9,316 nucleotides of DNA from Acidisphaera sp035272265 (lineage in GTDB: Bacteria; Pseudomonadota; Alphaproteobacteria; Acetobacterales; Acetobacteraceae), in the NCBI GenBank assembly GCA_035272265.1, contig DATEQV010000184.1:1-9316 (forward strand), written 5' to 3'. Both the position numbers and the translations under genes were made by a program. The notes below the pieces were generated by a model. That model was not told the origin of the DNA and made no database searches. It worked only from the letters and a program-made list of their open reading frames with translations. Shown piece by piece: positions 1 to 6,291 of the stretch. Numbering within the stretch: position 1 is the first letter of the stretch; every line of letters starts with the position of its first letter.

Positions 1-59
1 GCGCTGTACCATTGCGCCTCACGCCGAACCATTCTAGCGGTTCTACCCTCCGGGGTGTC

Positions 60-63
60 AGGA
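60..63 (+). promoter_or_regulatory. Shine-Dalgarno AGGA that sets the transglutaminase start
   Basis: AGGA lies six bases before the ATG at 70. The frame is also open from a GTG at 55, but that codon has no purine-rich stretch in front of it, and the family usually begins with a sequence like MQIRVGY, which starts at the ATG. This supports 70 as the start. I see no convincing -35/-10 or -24/-12 promoter in bases 1-54. Confidence 0.55.
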
Positions 64-69
64 TCTCGC

Positions 70-873
70 ATGCAAATCCGCGTCGGCTACGACCTGACGT
101 TTGACTGCCCGCAGCCGTTGCCGATGATCGTGCATCTGAACGTGCATTACTCGCGGGCGTCCGATTTCATCCGCCCGGACTACCTGCTGACGGTGCCGAC
201 CGTGCCGATCAGCTCCTACCGCGACTCGTACGGGAACTGGGTCACACGGCTGGTCGCGCCGGCCGGCCGCATCCGCTTGACCACCGATGCCGTGGTGCTC
301 GATTCTGGCCTTCCGGACCCGGTGTTCCCCGAGCTGCGGCAGCATCCCGTCCAGGCGCTGCCGTCCGAGACGCTGCTGTACCTGCTCGGCAGCCGCTACT
401 GCGAGACCGACCACCTGGCGACAGTCGCGTGGTCGATGTTCGGCCAGCTGGACGGCTGGGCGCGAGTGAAGGCGATCTGCGATTTCGTCCACCAGCACGT
501 CATCTTCGGGTACCAGTATGCGCGACCGACCCGCACAGCATGGGAGACCTTCAACGAACGCGTCGGCGTCTGCCGCGACTTCGCCCATCTGGCGCTCACA
601 CTGTGCCGCTGCGTCAACATCCCGGCGCGCTACTGCACCGGCTACCTGGGCGATATCGGCGTGCCCCCGGACCCGGCGCCGATGGATTTCTCCGGCTGGT
701 TCGAGGTGTTCCTCGACAATCGCTGGCACGTGTTCGACGCACGGCACAACAAGCCGCGCATCGGACGCGTGCTGATGGCTACCGGGCGCGATGCAGCGGA
801 CGTGGCGATCGCCAGCACCTTCGGCCCCAACACGCTGGCCAACTTCAAGGTCTGGACCGAAGAAGTCAGCTGA
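70..873 (+). CDS. Transglutaminase-like domain protein
   Basis: Predicted cytoplasmic protein of 267 residues with no signal peptide or membrane segment. Residues 1-90 form a beta-rich N-terminal part typical of bacterial transglutaminase-like proteins. The papain-fold core follows, with the nucleophile region GVCRDFAH (Cys168), the conserved stretch ARYCTGYLGDIGVPP, and WHVFDARHN (His220, Asp223) followed by PRIGR. The family uses a Cys-His-Asp triad. At the usual His position (HAWFE-like in classical members) this protein reads FSGWFE, so Ser208 stands where His is expected. Whether it is a peptidase, an amidase or catalytically altered cannot be told from sequence. I recall related alphaproteobacterial proteins with a small residue there too, so it may be a subfamily trait. 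The gene stands alone, with decayed DNA downstream and no visible link to nitrogen fixation. The fold assignment is firm; the substrate is unknown. Confidence 0.88.
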   Translation: MQIRVGYDLTFDCPQPLPMIVHLNVHYSRASDFIRPDYLLTVPTVPISSYRDSYGNWVTRLVAPAGRIRLTTDAVVLDSGLPDPVFPELRQHPVQALPSETLLYLLGSRYCETDHLATVAWSMFGQLDGWARVKAICDFVHQHVIFGYQYARPTRTAWETFNERVGVCRDFAHLALTLCRCVNIPARYCTGYLGDIGVPPDPAPMDFSGWFEVFLDNRWHVFDARHNKPRIGRVLMATGRDAADVAIASTFGPNTLANFKVWTEEVS

Positions 874-908
874 ACGGCTGCGTGGGGAACTGTCCAAAGA
901 TTGGGGGT

Positions 909-1300
909 TCATGCTGCCGCGGCACGGAGCACGCCCGCGTTGGCTAGCGGTTCAAAACGATGCGCGAGCCCAGAACCGAGCGTTCCATTGTAGACGGCGC
1001 AGCGAACCTGCCTCGTCCCGACTCGCATCTGTTGGGCCTTGTTCATGCGCCGATCGACAAGGAAGTTCGCCGTGCCTTCGATGATCGAAGTACCGACGCG
1101 AAGGTCGGCGCAATATCGCCTGGCGTAGTTCACCAGTCAGTTGCTCTGGTCACGGAGATTGCGGTGCCACACCTTGCGCGACGGTACGCCCAGCCTGCGA
1201 TAGCCGCTCTCGCCTTTGAAGACACATATGACATTGCGGATCCGGTCGATGCTGTGCCGGCATTCTTGGCGTTGCCGTTCCATATGCACCCAGCGCAACC
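909..1300 (-). pseudogene. Decayed IS transposase, C-terminal fragment (ISKra4-like?)
   Basis: Read on the minus strand, one frame gives a piece around RHSIDRIRNVI, then WHRNLRDQSN, a TGA stop at 1139-1137, then LVNYARRYCADLRVGTSI, IIEGTANFLV, RRMNKAQQMR and QVRCAVYNGTLGSG, ending at a TGA at 911-909. The combination of NYxxRY, a serine/threonine-rich segment ending in a conserved E, RMxKxQQMR and VRxAVLNG-like motifs is the C-terminal signature of a bacterial IS transposase family. My best match is ISKra4, from memory and not secure. The family usually reads NWLVNY, so the TGA is probably a former TGG tryptophan codon. The stretch between QQMR and QVRC looks several codons short, suggesting a small deletion as well. 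The N-terminal half is missing and I could not identify terminal inverted repeats. This is a dead remnant. Confidence 0.68.
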
Positions 1301-1524
1301 CCATAGACATGGATTGAGATGGCAGTAGTCGTGCCGAGATTGGCCACGCGGTGGCTGAGCGGCGCGCCTTCTGGCATGTGGCTCACTGCTCCTGGGCGGC
1401 GCTCGATGACGCGGTCGAGCCGCCAACCGCCGCCTGACGCCGGCCGGAAGAGCGCCTCGGTCAGGGTACCTAGATGCACGCCGAGGGCGCACCATGTGTT
1501 GTGCCGGTGCACCGGCGACATCGG
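1270..1524 (-). pseudogene. Fragment of a cysteine-dioxygenase-like cupin
   Basis: A minus-strand frame stays open for about 80 codons and carries the core motifs of a bacterial thiol (cysteine) dioxygenase: PVHRHNTWC followed by ALGVHLGTLTE, then SHRVANLGTTTAISIHVYG. In that family the HxH pair (here codons at 1509-1507 and 1503-1501) and a later His (1353-1351, in SHRVAN) bind the iron, and IHVYG is a conserved closing strand. About 90 N-terminal residues that an intact enzyme would have are absent: upstream on this strand the DNA becomes the mop ribosome-binding region. The right-hand part runs into the transposase remnant near 1270-1300. I call it a truncated gene remnant, not a small functional gene, because no plausible start codon with a ribosome-binding site precedes the motif. 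The assignment rests on motif recognition only. Confidence 0.55.
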
Positions 1525-1590
1525 TGGTTGCGGAGCAGGATTTGGCCGACGATTGTCTGGCCAGTCTGTTGCAACGGTTTGACCGCGCAA

Positions 1591-1597
1591 AAGGAGG
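1591..1597 (+). promoter_or_regulatory. Strong ribosome-binding site for mop
   Basis: AAGGAGG sits eight bases before the ATG at 1606. It is the strongest Shine-Dalgarno on the plus strand of the window and fixes the start of this small gene, although the reading frame is open further upstream. It suggests high translation, which suits an abundant metal-storage protein. Confidence 0.65.
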
Positions 1598-1605
1598 CCC
1601 TCGGG

Positions 1606-1812
1606 ATGAAGCTGAGCGCTCGCAATCAAATCAACGGCAAGCTCGTCGCCGTGCAGCAGAGGCAGATCCCCGGTCACGTGCAGATCAACATCGGGCATGG
1701 TGTCGTGATCACCGCCTCCGTCACGAACGATGCGATCGACGATCTGAAGCTCGCCGTCGGCGACGATGCGTTCGCCGTGATCAAGGCGTCCGACGTGATG
1801 GTCGCCAACTGA
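1606..1812 (+). CDS. Mop-type molybdopterin/molybdate-binding protein (molbindin)
   Basis: Small cytosolic protein of 68 residues made of one TOBE/Mop domain. It begins MKLSARNQINGKLVAV and ends VGDDAFAVIKASDVMVAN. The SARNQ start, the ITASVTNDAIDDL segment at about 35-47 and the closing AVIKASDVM are diagnostic for the family. Such molbindins assemble into oligomers that bind molybdate or tungstate and buffer it in the cell; they are common in nitrogen fixers. The length is normal for a single-domain member. It leads a plus-strand group with modD (74 bp downstream) and modA, so a shared transcript is likely. I saw no convincing ModE palindrome, NifA site or sigma-54 promoter in front of it; any promoter would lie inside the decayed cupin fragment. 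The name mop is the family name; no specific paralogue is claimed. Confidence 0.88.
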   Translation: MKLSARNQINGKLVAVQQRQIPGHVQINIGHGVVITASVTNDAIDDLKLAVGDDAFAVIKASDVMVAN

Positions 1813-1886
1813 ACGTCTGGCAGGACGTCGTCGCCCCCTAGGTCTACCTGCCAGCCGGCACCCGGCTGCGTCGCAAGAACATCGCC

Positions 1887-2747
1887 ATGCCCTTCCGTAT
1901 TTCCGCCGCCCGTCTCGAAACCATGCTGCTGGAGGATGCGCCCTACGGCGACATGACGACGCTTGCACTCGGCATCGGCGCTCAGCCGGGCGCGGTGACG
2001 CTGCGCGCGGGGGCGGCAATGACGCTGTGCTGCGCCGAGGAGGCGGAGGCTCTGTTTCTGCATTCCGGCTGTCATCGCGTGCGCCGTTTGGCCGCGTCGG
2101 GCGATGACCTCGCGGCCGGCTCCGACATCCTAGTGGCGGAAGGCCCGGTGGCGGCGTTACAGGTCGCGGCACGCACGGCGCAGGCGCTGATGGAGGTGAC
2201 GTCGGGCGTCGCGACGCGTGCACGACGGATCCTCCAGGCCGCGCGGTCGAGCCGGCCGGACATTGCACTCGCCTGCACGCGCAAGCACCTACCGGGCAGC
2301 AAGGACGCGATGCTGAAGGCGATCATGGCCACCGGCTGCACCCCGCACCGCTTCGGATTGTCTGAGAGCATCCTGGTCTTCGCCCATCATCGCGCCTTCC
2401 TCGGCGACGAGGCGCCGCGTGACTGGGTGGCGCGACTGCGCGCCGCACAGCCAGAACGGCGTATCGTCGTCGAGGCCGAGACGGTCGACGAAGCGCGGCT
2501 GTTCGCGCAGAGTGGGGCGGACTGCCTTCAGCTCGACCGCATGACGCCGGAGCAGGTTGCCGCCGCGGTGGATGTCGTCGCCGGCATCAGCCCCCGCGCT
2601 GCCATCGCGGCGACGGGCGGGATCAACGAAAGCAATGCGGCGGCCTATGCCGCGACGGGCGTGGACATGCTCGTCACCTCGGCGCCCTACTTCGCGCCGC
2701 CGCTCGACGTTAAGGTGACGATGGCGCCCGCTGCCAGCCGGGCCTGA
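1887..2747 (+). CDS. modD: ModD, quinolinate phosphoribosyltransferase-like molybdenum protein
   Basis: Predicted cytosolic protein of 286 residues, normal for ModD. It has the NadC-like two-domain layout: an N-terminal sandwich domain beginning LLEDAPYGDMTT (14-25), then a phosphoribosyltransferase barrel. Visible motifs are SGVATRARR (106-114), the binding loop TRKHLPGSK (131-139), HRFGLSES (154-161), VEAET (195-199), LQLDRM (214-219) and ATGGINESN (242-250). These match NadC positions, but the TRKHLPGSK version and the mod neighbours point to ModD and not to NAD synthesis. ModD occurs beside modABC in several diazotrophs; its biochemical role in molybdenum metabolism is not well established. 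It lies between mop and modA, 32 bp before the likely modA start. Its ribosome-binding site is weak (purines around 1874-1878), so coupling to mop expression is possible. NadC is the alternative, but less likely. Confidence 0.9.
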   Translation: MPFRISAARLETMLLEDAPYGDMTTLALGIGAQPGAVTLRAGAAMTLCCAEEAEALFLHSGCHRVRRLAASGDDLAAGSDILVAEGPVAALQVAARTAQALMEVTSGVATRARRILQAARSSRPDIALACTRKHLPGSKDAMLKAIMATGCTPHRFGLSESILVFAHHRAFLGDEAPRDWVARLRAAQPERRIVVEAETVDEARLFAQSGADCLQLDRMTPEQVAAAVDVVAGISPRAAIAATGGINESNAAAYAATGVDMLVTSAPYFAPPLDVKVTMAPAASRA

Positions 2748-2767
2748 CTCGACCGGCTCATCCGTTG

Positions 2768-2773
2768 AAAGGA
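2768..2773 (+). promoter_or_regulatory. Ribosome-binding site that selects a GTG start for modA
   Basis: AAAGGA lies six bases before a GTG at 2780. The frame could also open at a TTG at 2765, which would put this site inside the gene, or at an ATG at 2813, which has no Shine-Dalgarno. The site therefore favours the GTG, although the ATG would give a more usual signal-peptide length. Confidence 0.5.
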
Positions 2774-2779
2774 CCAAGC

Positions 2780-3541
2780 GTGATCCGCACACATCCGCAT
2801 GTTTCCGACCCGATGCGCCGCGTCGCCCGGCGCGGGTCGCTCGCACGCATTGCGGCGCTCGCGCTGCTTCTGCTGCCTGCCCCCGCGCTGGCACAGACGG
2901 TGTTCGCCGCGGCGAGCCTGACCGACGCGATGAAGGACGTCTCCGCGGCGTGGCAGAAGCAGGGCCATCCGGCGTTGACGATGTCCTTCGCCTCCAGTTC
3001 CACGCTCGCCCGGCAGATCGAGCAGGGCGCACCGGCCAACATCTTCGCCTCGGCCGACGAGAACTGGATGGACTATCTGCAGACGCGCAACCTGATCGTG
3101 AACGAGTCGCGGCGCAATCTGCTGTCGAACAGCCTGGTGCTCGTCGTGCCGGCTTCAGCACGACCGAAAGGCGCTGCGCCGGTGACCATCGAACCGGGCT
3201 TCGACCTCGCCGGACTGCTGGACAAGGACGGGCGGCTGACGACCGGCGATCCCGCGCACGTGCCGGTCGGCATCTACGCCGAACAGTCGCTGCGCAAGCT
3301 CGGGCTGTGGGACGCGGTTTCCGGGCGCCTCGCGCCGGCGGACTCGGTCCGCGCGGCGCTGCTGCTGGTCGAGCGCGGGGAGGCGCCCGCCGGGATCGTC
3401 TACAGCACCGACGCGGCGGTCTCGCCCGGCGTCGCGATCGCCGGCATCTTTCCGTCATCCAGCCACGATCCGATCGCGTATCCGTTTGCACTCGTGCGCG
3501 GGCAGGACACGCCGGAGGCGCGCGGCTTCGTGACCGAGTGA
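2780..3541 (+). CDS. modA: Periplasmic molybdate-binding protein ModA, C-terminus shortened
   Basis: Substrate-binding protein of the molybdate ABC transporter, exported to the periplasm. From the GTG it has 253 residues. A signal peptide is clear: MRRVARRG, a hydrophobic run of Ala/Leu, and a PALAQ cleavage site about 38 residues in (27 if the ATG at 2813 is used). The mature part carries the ModA hallmarks FAAASLTDAM, FASSSTLARQIEQGAP, IFASADENWMDYL, GDPAHVPVGIYAEQSL, LVERGEAPAGIVY and SSHDPIAYPFALV. It ends at TPEARGFVTE, where E. coli ModA continues for about 18 more residues (a helix plus the conserved YGF end), so the mature protein is near 215 residues, not about 233. No modB or modC follows: the next gene is the convergent fixX, 15 bp away. 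The protein may still bind molybdate if the final helix is dispensable, or it may be a remnant served by transporter genes elsewhere. Confidence 0.9.
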   Translation: MIRTHPHVSDPMRRVARRGSLARIAALALLLLPAPALAQTVFAAASLTDAMKDVSAAWQKQGHPALTMSFASSSTLARQIEQGAPANIFASADENWMDYLQTRNLIVNESRRNLLSNSLVLVVPASARPKGAAPVTIEPGFDLAGLLDKDGRLTTGDPAHVPVGIYAEQSLRKLGLWDAVSGRLAPADSVRAALLLVERGEAPAGIVYSTDAAVSPGVAIAGIFPSSSHDPIAYPFALVRGQDTPEARGFVTE

Positions 3542-3554
3542 CCCCGGGCCGGGG
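3542..3554. terminator. Possible short GC hairpin between converging modA and fixX
   Basis: The 15 bp gap between the two converging stop codons contains CCCCGGGCCGGGG, able to form a five-base-pair stem with a three-base loop on either strand. There is no T-run on either side, and perfect GC stems this short are common in GC-rich DNA. It could slow polymerase from both directions, but a true intrinsic terminator is not demonstrated. Confidence 0.22.
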
Positions 3555-3556
3555 CT

Positions 3557-3841
3557 TCAGCCGAACTTGAACAGGACGCCGAAGCCGCCGCGCGGATAGC
3601 TCCATTCGATGTCGCCCGTCTCCGCGCACAGGATCCGGCAGGTGCCGCATTCCAGACAGCCGTCCGCGGTCACCTCCACCTGCCCGCGGTCGTTCAGATC
3701 GTAGCAATGCGCCGGGCAGATGCGCATCAGCATCAGCAACGCCTGCGACGGCGTCGTGTGCGGCTTGACCTTGATGTGCGGTCGACCGGCGTCGACCACG
3801 TAGCGGTTGTTGAACAGTCGATCCTCGACCCGCACCGTCAT
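3557..3841 (-). CDS. fixX: FixX, ferredoxin-like subunit of the FixABCX complex
   Basis: Ferredoxin-like protein of 94 residues that, with FixC, passes low-potential electrons from the flavins of FixAB toward nitrogenase. The sequence has ICPAHCYDLND (Cys42, Cys46) and GCLECGTCRILC (Cys62, 65, 68, 72), the iron-sulfur binding region, followed by the family-specific tail IEWSYPRGGFGVLFKFG. Length and tail match FixX of alphaproteobacterial nitrogen fixers. ATG at 3841 is preferred: GGGAGGG lies about seven bases upstream in the transcript. It is the last gene of the nifS-to-fixX operon, 32 bp after fixC, a wider gap than elsewhere in the operon. It ends 15 bp from the end of modA on the opposite strand. 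Confidence 0.94.
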   Translation of the reverse strand: MTVRVEDRLFNNRYVVDAGRPHIKVKPHTTPSQALLMLMRICPAHCYDLNDRGQVEVTADGCLECGTCRILCAETGDIEWSYPRGGFGVLFKFG

Positions 3842-3873
3842 GACACAGCCCTCCCTTGAACTCACACGCGCGC

Positions 3874-5178
3874 CTAGCGCCACGCCCTCGCCAGCCTGAA
3901 CGCGTCGCCCAGCAGGCCCGTCAGCTTGCGGCTGCTGCGGACCATGCCGACGATCTGCCGCTCCTTCTCCCGCTTGTCCGCACCGTCGACCCGCAGCCAG
4001 GTCTGCATCGCCTGGCTCATCATCCGCGGATAGGTGCCGAACAGGTGCTTCGTGCCGTGCAGGAAATTCGGGATGTCCTTGTATTTTTTCAGGTCCTTCA
4101 TCACGAACGTCTTCTGCAGGCGATCGTGATAGGCGCCCAAGGCATCGGCCGAGAAGTCCGACCGCGTGCGGCAAAGCTGCACGATCAGCTCACCCGCCAC
4201 GCGGCCAGTGGTCATCGCCATGTTCGAGCCTTCGCGATGCACGGCGTTCACGAACTGCCCGGCATCGCCGACGATGACCCAGCCGTCGCCATACAGATGC
4301 GGAATCGCCCGGTAGCCGCCTTCCGGGATCAGGTGCGCCGAGTATTCCTTCACCTCCGCGCCCTGCAGCAGGGGTGCGATCGACGAATGCGTCTTGAACC
4401 GCTCCAGCGGCTCGTAAGGTGCCGCGTTGCCGGTCTTGAAATCCGACACCAGGCAGCCGATGCCGACCGAGAGGGATTCCTGGTTGGTGTAGAGGAACGC
4501 CGTGCCGCTCATGCCGCCGGTGACCGTTCCCATCGCCTCGATCACCACGCCCTCGTTGCCGCGGAGGTTGAAGCGGCTTTCGATCGTCTCGCGCGGCAGG
4601 AAGTGCATCTCCTTCACCGCCAGCGCAACCGTGTCCGGCTTCAGCTCGGGCCGCAGACCGGAGCGCTGCGCCACCAAGCCATTGACGCCTTCGGCCAGCA
4701 CGACGACGTCGGCCAGCACCACGCCGCCGTCACGGTCGGTGCGCACGCCGATCACCCGCCCTGACTCCGTGCGGATCAACTCGGTCACGGTGGTCTCGCA
4801 CAGCAACGTCGCGCCGGCTTCCCGCACCTTGCTGCTGAACCAGCGGTCGAACGGCGCGCGGATGATCGTATAGCGGTTCGGCTTCTCCTCGTTGAAGTCG
4901 TCCGACCGATAGCTCATCCCAACATAGGACGTGTCGTCGAGCATCCACATCCGCTGCTCGATGATATGGCGTTCCAGCGGCGCGTCATCGCGGAAGTCGG
5001 GAATGATCTGCTCCAGCGCGTTCGCGTACAGGATCGCGCCTTGGACATTCTTGGACCCGGGATACTCGCCGCGTTCCAGCTGCAGGACCTTCAGGCCCTC
5101 CTTCGCCATCGTGTAGGCCGCCGCGTTGCCCGAGGGGCCCGCGCCGATGACGATGGCGTCGAATTTTCCGGTGTTCAT
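3874..5178 (-). CDS. fixC: FixC, flavoprotein quinone oxidoreductase of FixABCX
   Basis: FAD protein of 434 residues, related to ETF:ubiquinone oxidoreductase. In the FixABCX complex it takes the high-potential electrons from bifurcation and reduces quinone at the membrane. The N-terminal Rossmann motif VIGAGPSGNAAA (10-21) ends with the ribose-binding acid in QLERG (Glu35). GSKNVQGAILY (41-51) and the second FAD motif GWVIVGDAGQFVN (299-311), followed by REGSNMAMTTGRVAGE (315-330), are also present. Length is normal. The final 40 residues are basic. The start at 5178 is supported by TAGGAGA, which includes the fixB stop codon; the spacing between fixB and fixC is 12 bp. The [4Fe-4S] domain that is fused in eukaryotic ETF-QO is supplied here by the separate FixX. 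Confidence 0.95.
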   Translation of the reverse strand: MNTGKFDAIVIGAGPSGNAAAYTMAKEGLKVLQLERGEYPGSKNVQGAILYANALEQIIPDFRDDAPLERHIIEQRMWMLDDTSYVGMSYRSDDFNEEKPNRYTIIRAPFDRWFSSKVREAGATLLCETTVTELIRTESGRVIGVRTDRDGGVVLADVVVLAEGVNGLVAQRSGLRPELKPDTVALAVKEMHFLPRETIESRFNLRGNEGVVIEAMGTVTGGMSGTAFLYTNQESLSVGIGCLVSDFKTGNAAPYEPLERFKTHSSIAPLLQGAEVKEYSAHLIPEGGYRAIPHLYGDGWVIVGDAGQFVNAVHREGSNMAMTTGRVAGELIVQLCRTRSDFSADALGAYHDRLQKTFVMKDLKKYKDIPNFLHGTKHLFGTYPRMMSQAMQTWLRVDGADKREKERQIVGMVRSSRKLTGLLGDAFRLARAWR

Positions 5179-5190
5179 CGCACGTCTCTC

Positions 5191-6279
5191 CTAACCGGCC
5201 AACCGGTTGACCGACAGCCGCGCCGCGAAGGCATGGGTCAGCGCCGGCAGGATCTCCAGGGCGTCGCCGACCACGCCCAGATGCGCGAAGTCGAAGATCG
5301 GCGCCTGCGGATCGATGTTGATCGCGACGATCAGGTCCGCGCCCTCGACGCCGACGCGGTGCTGGATCGCGCCGGAAATGCCGGCCGCGACATAAAGCTT
5401 CGGCCGGATCGTCTTGCCGGTCTGGCCGATCTGCCGATCGGCCGTGATCCAGCCCTTCTGCACCAGCGGACGCGATCCGCCGTACTCGGCACCCAGCACA
5501 GCGGCGAGGTCGCGCACGAGGCGGAAGTTCTCCGCCGACCGCAGACCGAGCCCACCCGCCACGACGATATCGGCATAGGCGAGCTGTGCCGTGTTCGAAT
5601 CGCGATCGGGCAGGAAGCGCAGCACCTTCGTGACAATGTCTTCCTCCGCCAGCCCGAGCGAATGGAGCACGACGCGGCCGGTGCGGCCCGCCTCCGGCTG
5701 CGGCATGGACATCACGCGCGGCCGCACGGTGGCCATCTGCGGGCGGTAGTTCAGCGTGTGGATCGTGCAGAGCAGCGAGCCGCCGAAGGTCGGCCGCGTC
5801 GCCGCCAGTGAGCGCTCGTCGTCGATCGCGAGTTCGGTGCAGTCGGCCGTCAGGCCAGTCTGCAACGTGGTCGCGACCGAGCCGGCGAGATCGCGGCCCA
5901 GCGTCGTGGCACCCAGCAGCAGGATCTCCGGCTTGTAGGTCAGCACGAGATCGGTCAGCGCCTTGGTGTACGGCGCGTTGCGGTAGTGGATCAGGACAGG
6001 ATCGGCGACGAGGTAGACCAGATCGGCACCGTATTCGTGGCATTCCGACGCGGCTGCATGCAGCTCGTCACGATTGCCGCCGGCCAGCACGCCGGCCAGT
6101 TCCACGTTCAGCTTGTCGGCGAGTTTGCGACCCTCGCCGAGCAACTCCAGCGAGACGGGATGGATGCGCCCGTGCTCGAACTCGACATAAACCCAGACGT
6201 GCCGGTAGGCCTTGAAGTGCTCCGGCAGCTCCTTCTTGGTACTGGCCCGGCTGGCAGCCGGCTTGGGCGCGTCGCTCAT
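5191..6279 (-). CDS. fixB: FixB, electron-transfer flavoprotein alpha subunit
   Basis: Alpha subunit of the FixAB flavoprotein, 362 residues, cytosolic. An N-terminal adenine-nucleotide-alpha-hydrolase-like domain (about 27-200, starting VWVYVEFEHGRIHPVSLELL) is followed by the conserved FAD domain. That domain shows GGLGLRSAENFRLV (242-255), the IGQTGK loop (284-289), and the alpha-subunit signature from LYVAAGISGAIQHR (295-308) to IFDFAHLGVVGDA (328-340). The first 20 residues are a hydrophilic Lys/Ala-rich leader ahead of the domain. The start at 6279 is 12 bp after fixA, and its ribosome-binding sequence TAAGGA begins with the fixA stop codon. With FixA it forms the bifurcating flavin site fed by NADH. 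Confidence 0.95.
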   Translation of the reverse strand: MSDAPKPAASRASTKKELPEHFKAYRHVWVYVEFEHGRIHPVSLELLGEGRKLADKLNVELAGVLAGGNRDELHAAASECHEYGADLVYLVADPVLIHYRNAPYTKALTDLVLTYKPEILLLGATTLGRDLAGSVATTLQTGLTADCTELAIDDERSLAATRPTFGGSLLCTIHTLNYRPQMATVRPRVMSMPQPEAGRTGRVVLHSLGLAEEDIVTKVLRFLPDRDSNTAQLAYADIVVAGGLGLRSAENFRLVRDLAAVLGAEYGGSRPLVQKGWITADRQIGQTGKTIRPKLYVAAGISGAIQHRVGVEGADLIVAINIDPQAPIFDFAHLGVVGDALEILPALTHAFAARLSVNRLAG

Positions 6280-6291
6280 GGCACGCTGTCC

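Larger units (their letters stand above)
874..1605. other. 732 bp region without an intact gene (decayed DNA)
   Basis: Between the transglutaminase stop and the mop start I see no complete gene on either strand. It contains the transposase remnant (909 to about 1300, minus) and the cupin dioxygenase fragment (about 1270-1524, minus), then about 80 bases leading to the mop ribosome-binding site. Open frames on the plus strand here have no recognisable family motifs and appear to be shadows of the two remnants. No inverted repeats, target duplication or tRNA was recognised at its edges by eye. Confidence 0.6.

Noticed and set aside
1..54. Looked for a promoter, riboswitch or the end of an upstream gene.
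   Set aside because: The stretch is too short and shows no convincing box, hairpin or coding signature.
34..953. The decamer CTAGCGGTTC occurs at 34-43 and again at 944-953, flanking the transglutaminase gene.
   Set aside because: Dozens of shared 10-mer pairs are expected by chance in a window of this size, and neighbouring bases do not match, so it is not evidence for a target duplication or attachment site.
1543..1557. Possible sigma-54 (-24/-12) promoter TTGGCCG-ACGA-TTGTC before mop.
   Set aside because: The distance from the GG to the next element is one base short of the required spacing, and the -12 GC is not matched. No TGT-N10-ACA NifA site was found nearby.
2289..3707. A 470-codon open frame on the minus strand opposite modD and modA.
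   Set aside because: Extremely arginine-rich translation with no recognisable domain; it is a shadow of the plus-strand codons.
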